From Dehalococcoidia bacterium (GTDB taxonomy: Bacteria > Chloroflexota > Dehalococcoidia > DSTF01 > JALHUB01), in the NCBI GenBank assembly GCA_030018455.1, contig JASEFU010000005.1, forward strand, positions 1 to 64,000: DNA of 64,000 nucleotides, given 5' to 3'. Below the pieces are notes generated by a model, which did not search any database, was not told the DNA's origin, and saw only the letters and a program-made list of their open reading frames with translations. The position numbers were made by a program, and so were the translations under genes. Below are positions 61,225 through 64,000 of the stretch, one piece after another (position 1 is the stretch's first letter; each line of letters starts with the position of its first letter).

Positions 61225-64000
61225 TTGAAAGCGTGGCACTGGTTACTTGTTGTCTTTCTCGCGCTGCTGGCGCCGGGGCTGCTGCTGCTCGCCCAGAAGG
61301 ACAGGGCCTCGGCGCAGCAGGCGGTGATGCGCGTCGACCCGCCGTGGCAGGAAGTGACGCCGGGGAGCCAGTTCGTCGTGCGCATCATGGTCGACGACGT
61401 GTCGAACTTGGGGGCGTACGAATTCATCCTCCAGTATGATCCCGCAATCGTAAGCTATAACATCGTCGCCAACGGGCCCTTCCTCGGAAGCACGGGACGG
61501 AGCGTCTTCTGCCCCTCGCCCATCCTCGACGCGAACACCGTGCGCTTCGGCTGCGTCAGCAGCGACTCGGGGACGCCGGGACCCGACGGTTCGGGGCTGC
61601 TGGCGGAAGTCCTTCTCACCGCCGTCAACGAGGGCGCAAGCCCGCTCGACCTCATATTGGTCAGTCTGGCCGACCCATGGGCGGTGGATATTCCAGCCTA
61701 CCCGCAGAACGGCTCCGTGAGCGTCGTCGCCGGCACGCCGGGGCCGACGCTAACCCCCACGCTCAGCCCGACGCCCACCCTATCGCCCACGCCCACCCTG
61801 TCCCCGACGCCAACGCTCTCGCCCACGCCGGCGCCCCCGGTCACGTGCAACGCCGGCCCCGGCGATACGGTCGTCTGTCTCTACCCCACGGGACAGGTCG
61901 TGGAGAACGGACAGAACTTCAGCGTGAACGTGGTTGTGGAGAACGTGACTAACCTCGGCGCCTATCAGTTAGCGCTCCAGTTCGACCCCCTGATCGTAAG
62001 CTATGTGACCGCCGCCAACGGGCCGTTCCTCGGCAGCACGGGACGCATCGTCGACTGCGACCCGCCGAGCCTTGCCAGCAACTACGTCCGGCTCATCTGC
62101 CGCACCCTGGGCGCCGAGCCCGATGGCCCGTCCGGGACCGGCATACTGTCGACCGTCTCCCTTCGCGGTATCAGGGAGGGGATCGGCATGATGAACCTTG
62201 CCGACATGGTGCTGGCGGACATCGCCGCCCACCCTATTCCCGCTGAGACGATGGGCGCGTCGGTAGTTGTGGTCCCGGCGCCCACGCCCACGCCGACCGC
62301 CACCGTGACACCGGGACCCAGCCCGACGCCGTCGATAACGCCTACGCCCAGCAACACGCCGCCCCCCACGGCTACACCGACGGTGGGGCCGACGCGCACG
62401 CCGACGCCGACGCCCGGGCCGGTGACCGTCAAGATCGATCCGGCTTCCCAGAGGGCGACGGTGGGGAACCCGTTCTCGGTGGACGTGGTGGTGGAGAACG
62501 TGGTCAATCTGGGCGCCTATGAGTTCCGGCTCGGCTTCGACCCCGCGATCGTGAGCTACATGAGCCTGGTCAACGGCCCCTTCCTCGGCAGTAGCGGCCG
62601 CGTCGTGGACTGCTCTCCGCCTATCGTCGAGACCGACTCCGCTGCCATCGTCTGCCGCACGCTGGGCGCGGAACCGGACGGCCCGAGCGGGACGGGCGTG
62701 CTGGCGACGGCAACTTTCCTGCCGGTCGCCACCGGCACAGCCTTCCTGGATATCAGAAACACAATCCTTGCCAGTCCGCGGGCGACGGTAATACCGGCGA
62801 ACGAGCAGGACGGGTCGGTCGCTGTCGATCCGGCGCCTACGCCTACGCCCACGCTCACCTATACCCCCGGCCCTTCGCCCACGCCGACGTCGACACCCTC
62901 GCCCACGGTCACGCGGACGCCTACCAGCACCCCCACCATCGGGCCGACGCCGACACGAACGCCAACGCCGGGCCCCGTCATCGTGAGGGTTGAGCCAGTG
63001 TGGCAGAGAGTGCCGGTGGGGACGCAGTTCACCGTCGATCTTGTGGTGGAGAACGTCATCAATCTGGGCGCGTATGAGTTCACGGTCGCATTCGACCCCA
63101 GCATTCTTCAATACGTTAGCGTGTCCAACGGGCCGTTCCTGGGGAGCAGCGGACGAAACGTCAACTGCCTGCCGCCGGAAAGCGACGGGGCAACGGTGAG
63201 GATGGTGTGCGTGACGTTGGGAGCGGAGCCGAACGGACCCAGCGGCACCGGCGTTCTGGCCACGATCAGGTTCCTTCCCATAGCCTTGGGAACGGGAATG
63301 ATCGATTTGAGGGAGGTGATCCTCACCGATCCCATGGCGAACGAGATCCCCGCCGGCCTTCAGGACGGTTCTGTGACCACCGAGCCGGCACACACTCCCA
63401 CACCGACCTCGCCTCCGACGAGCACTTATACGCCGGGGCCGAGCCCGACGCCGACCGTCACAGCGACGCCCGGCGGCCCCACGCTTACGCCCACCCCAAC
63501 GCCGACGCGCATCCCCGGACAGGCGCTGGTGAAGATCGACCCGGCGTCGCAGCAAGCGGCGCCCGGCGAGTACTTCGACGTGAACGTGCGCGTGGAGAAC
63601 GTCAACAACCTGGGCGCGTACGAGTTCACGCTCCAGTTTGATCCGCAGGTGATCAGCTACGTAACGGTAGCGAACGGAACATTCCTCGGCAGCAGCGGGA
63701 GATCGGTGTTCTGTCCTCCGCCCATCATCGACGTCGGCACCGTCCGCTTCGGCTGCGTCAGCTCCGACGGCTCGACCCCCGGCCCGAGCGGTTCGGGGCA
63801 GCTTGCCCAGATCGTCTTTCAGGCGGCGACGGAAGGGACGAGCCCGCTCAATTTCGTGATGGTGGCGCTGGCCGATCCCTGGGGCAACGATATTGGAGCC
63901 GGCGCAAGCGGAGGTTCGGTGACGGTGTCTTCCGGCTCGGTGCTGGCTGAGCCCGCCTTCCACATAGGGGTGCTGATGGCCGGAATCGGGCTTGCCGGCA
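61225..64000 (+). CDS. Multi-cohesin scaffoldin-like surface protein, runs off the window edge
   Basis: 925 codons are visible and the frame is still open at 64000. An in-frame TAG at 61210-61212 forces the start to TTG 61225, with AGGGG at 61211-61215. Signal peptide: KAWHWLLVVFLALLAPGLLLLAQKDRASA. Five cohesin-like domains follow at about residues 34-170, 207-352, 400-536, 585-722 and 768-905. Each has the core NLGAYEFTLQFDPxIVSY, then NGPFLGSSGR and, later, GxLA-type strands; each is joined to the next by a Thr/Pro/Ser linker of 35-50 residues (TPTLSPTPTLSPTP and similar). The last visible residues (FHIGVLMAGIGLAG) look like the start of a C-terminal membrane helix, as in the 49498-50463 protein. 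Five receptor modules on one chain are the hallmark of a scaffoldin. Confidence 0.88.
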   Translation, partial: MKAWHWLLVVFLALLAPGLLLLAQKDRASAQQAVMRVDPPWQEVTPGSQFVVRIMVDDVSNLGAYEFILQYDPAIVSYNIVANGPFLGSTGRSVFCPSPILDANTVRFGCVSSDSGTPGPDGSGLLAEVLLTAVNEGASPLDLILVSLADPWAVDIPAYPQNGSVSVVAGTPGPTLTPTLSPTPTLSPTPTLSPTPTLSPTPAPPVTCNAGPGDTVVCLYPTGQVVENGQNFSVNVVVENVTNLGAYQLALQFDPLIVSYVTAANGPFLGSTGRIVDCDPPSLASNYVRLICRTLGAEPDGPSGTGILSTVSLRGIREGIGMMNLADMVLADIAAHPIPAETMGASVVVVPAPTPTPTATVTPGPSPTPSITPTPSNTPPPTATPTVGPTRTPTPTPGPVTVKIDPASQRATVGNPFSVDVVVENVVNLGAYEFRLGFDPAIVSYMSLVNGPFLGSSGRVVDCSPPIVETDSAAIVCRTLGAEPDGPSGTGVLATATFLPVATGTAFLDIRNTILASPRATVIPANEQDGSVAVDPAPTPTPTLTYTPGPSPTPTSTPSPTVTRTPTSTPTIGPTPTRTPTPGPVIVRVEPVWQRVPVGTQFTVDLVVENVINLGAYEFTVAFDPSILQYVSVSNGPFLGSSGRNVNCLPPESDGATVRMVCVTLGAEPNGPSGTGVLATIRFLPIALGTGMIDLREVILTDPMANEIPAGLQDGSVTTEPAHTPTPTSPPTSTYTPGPSPTPTVTATPGGPTLTPTPTPTRIPGQALVKIDPASQQAAPGEYFDVNVRVENVNNLGAYEFTLQFDPQVISYVTVANGTFLGSSGRSVFCPPPIIDVGTVRFGCVSSDGSTPGPSGSGQLAQIVFQAATEGTSPLNFVMVALADPWGNDIGAGASGGSVTVSSGSVLAEPAFHIGVLMAGIGLAG

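Noticed and set aside
61969-63963. A 664-codon minus-strand open frame at the right end
   Set aside because: It is the shadow of the five-cohesin gene: the plus frame has a signal peptide and regular domain repeats, the minus frame is Arg/Gly-rich with no fold pattern.
46406-64000. Classical cellulosome gene cluster
   Set aside because: No glycoside hydrolase, carbohydrate esterase or recognisable cellulose-binding module is encoded here; only structural and calcium-binding modules are seen.

Overview
This 64 kb stretch is a GC-rich bacterial chromosome segment, densely packed and mostly organised in operons. Its traits suggest a Chloroflexota-type bacterium, possibly related to Dehalococcoidia: an 11-gene complex I locus without nuoEFG, an HspR-type heat-shock regulator with CTTGA-N11-TCAAG operators, a GlnR-like direct-repeat operator before amtB, and signal-peptide-bearing surface proteins held by a C-terminal membrane helix. 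The lineage is an inference from gene content and promoter style; no rRNA is present to prove it. Many promoters match the housekeeping consensus (about TTGACA-N17-TATAAT) and several genes start with TTG or GTG.

Layout. 0-2 kb: a stand-alone tungsten/molybdopterin aldehyde ferredoxin oxidoreductase. 2.4-8.2 kb: rpsF-ssb-rpsR, then a membrane-bound parvulin-type isomerase, hom, a coiled-coil protein and thrC (threonine branch). 8.4-13.5 kb: a small minus-strand zinc-ribbon protein, folE, a GNAT-like protein, a GT4 glycosyltransferase, an amidohydrolase and thpR. 13.5-18.4 kb: nitrogen assimilation (amtB, glnK, two glnA) behind the GlnR-like operator. 18.4-29 kb: minus-strand nuoA-N (11 subunits) ending in a methyltransferase. 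29-38.5 kb: a stress block with clpC, hspR, a cytoplasmic htrA and dnaJ on minus, divergent from hsp20 on plus and sharing a compact HspR operator region. 38.5-46.4 kb: prs-secA-hypothetical and valS.

46.4-64 kb is the accessory and most interesting part: seven consecutive genes for exported proteins that carry cohesin-like modules, dockerin-like EF-hand pairs, thrombospondin-type-3-like calcium repeats, or a cysteine-framed DDDGDGKVND repeat. Six lie on minus; the seventh, on plus, encodes a protein with at least five cohesin-like domains joined by Thr/Pro linkers and runs off the right edge. No glycoside hydrolase, protease or other enzyme domain is recognisable among them. The set therefore looks like a non-cellulosomal cohesin/dockerin cell-surface assembly system, with membrane-anchored cohesin receptors and very large, calcium-dependent, dockerin-tailed extracellular proteins, two of which are recent partial duplicates.

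Limits: all functions come from reading sequence and motif memory. No database search, structure prediction or alignment program was run. Promoters, hairpins and operators were found by eye.
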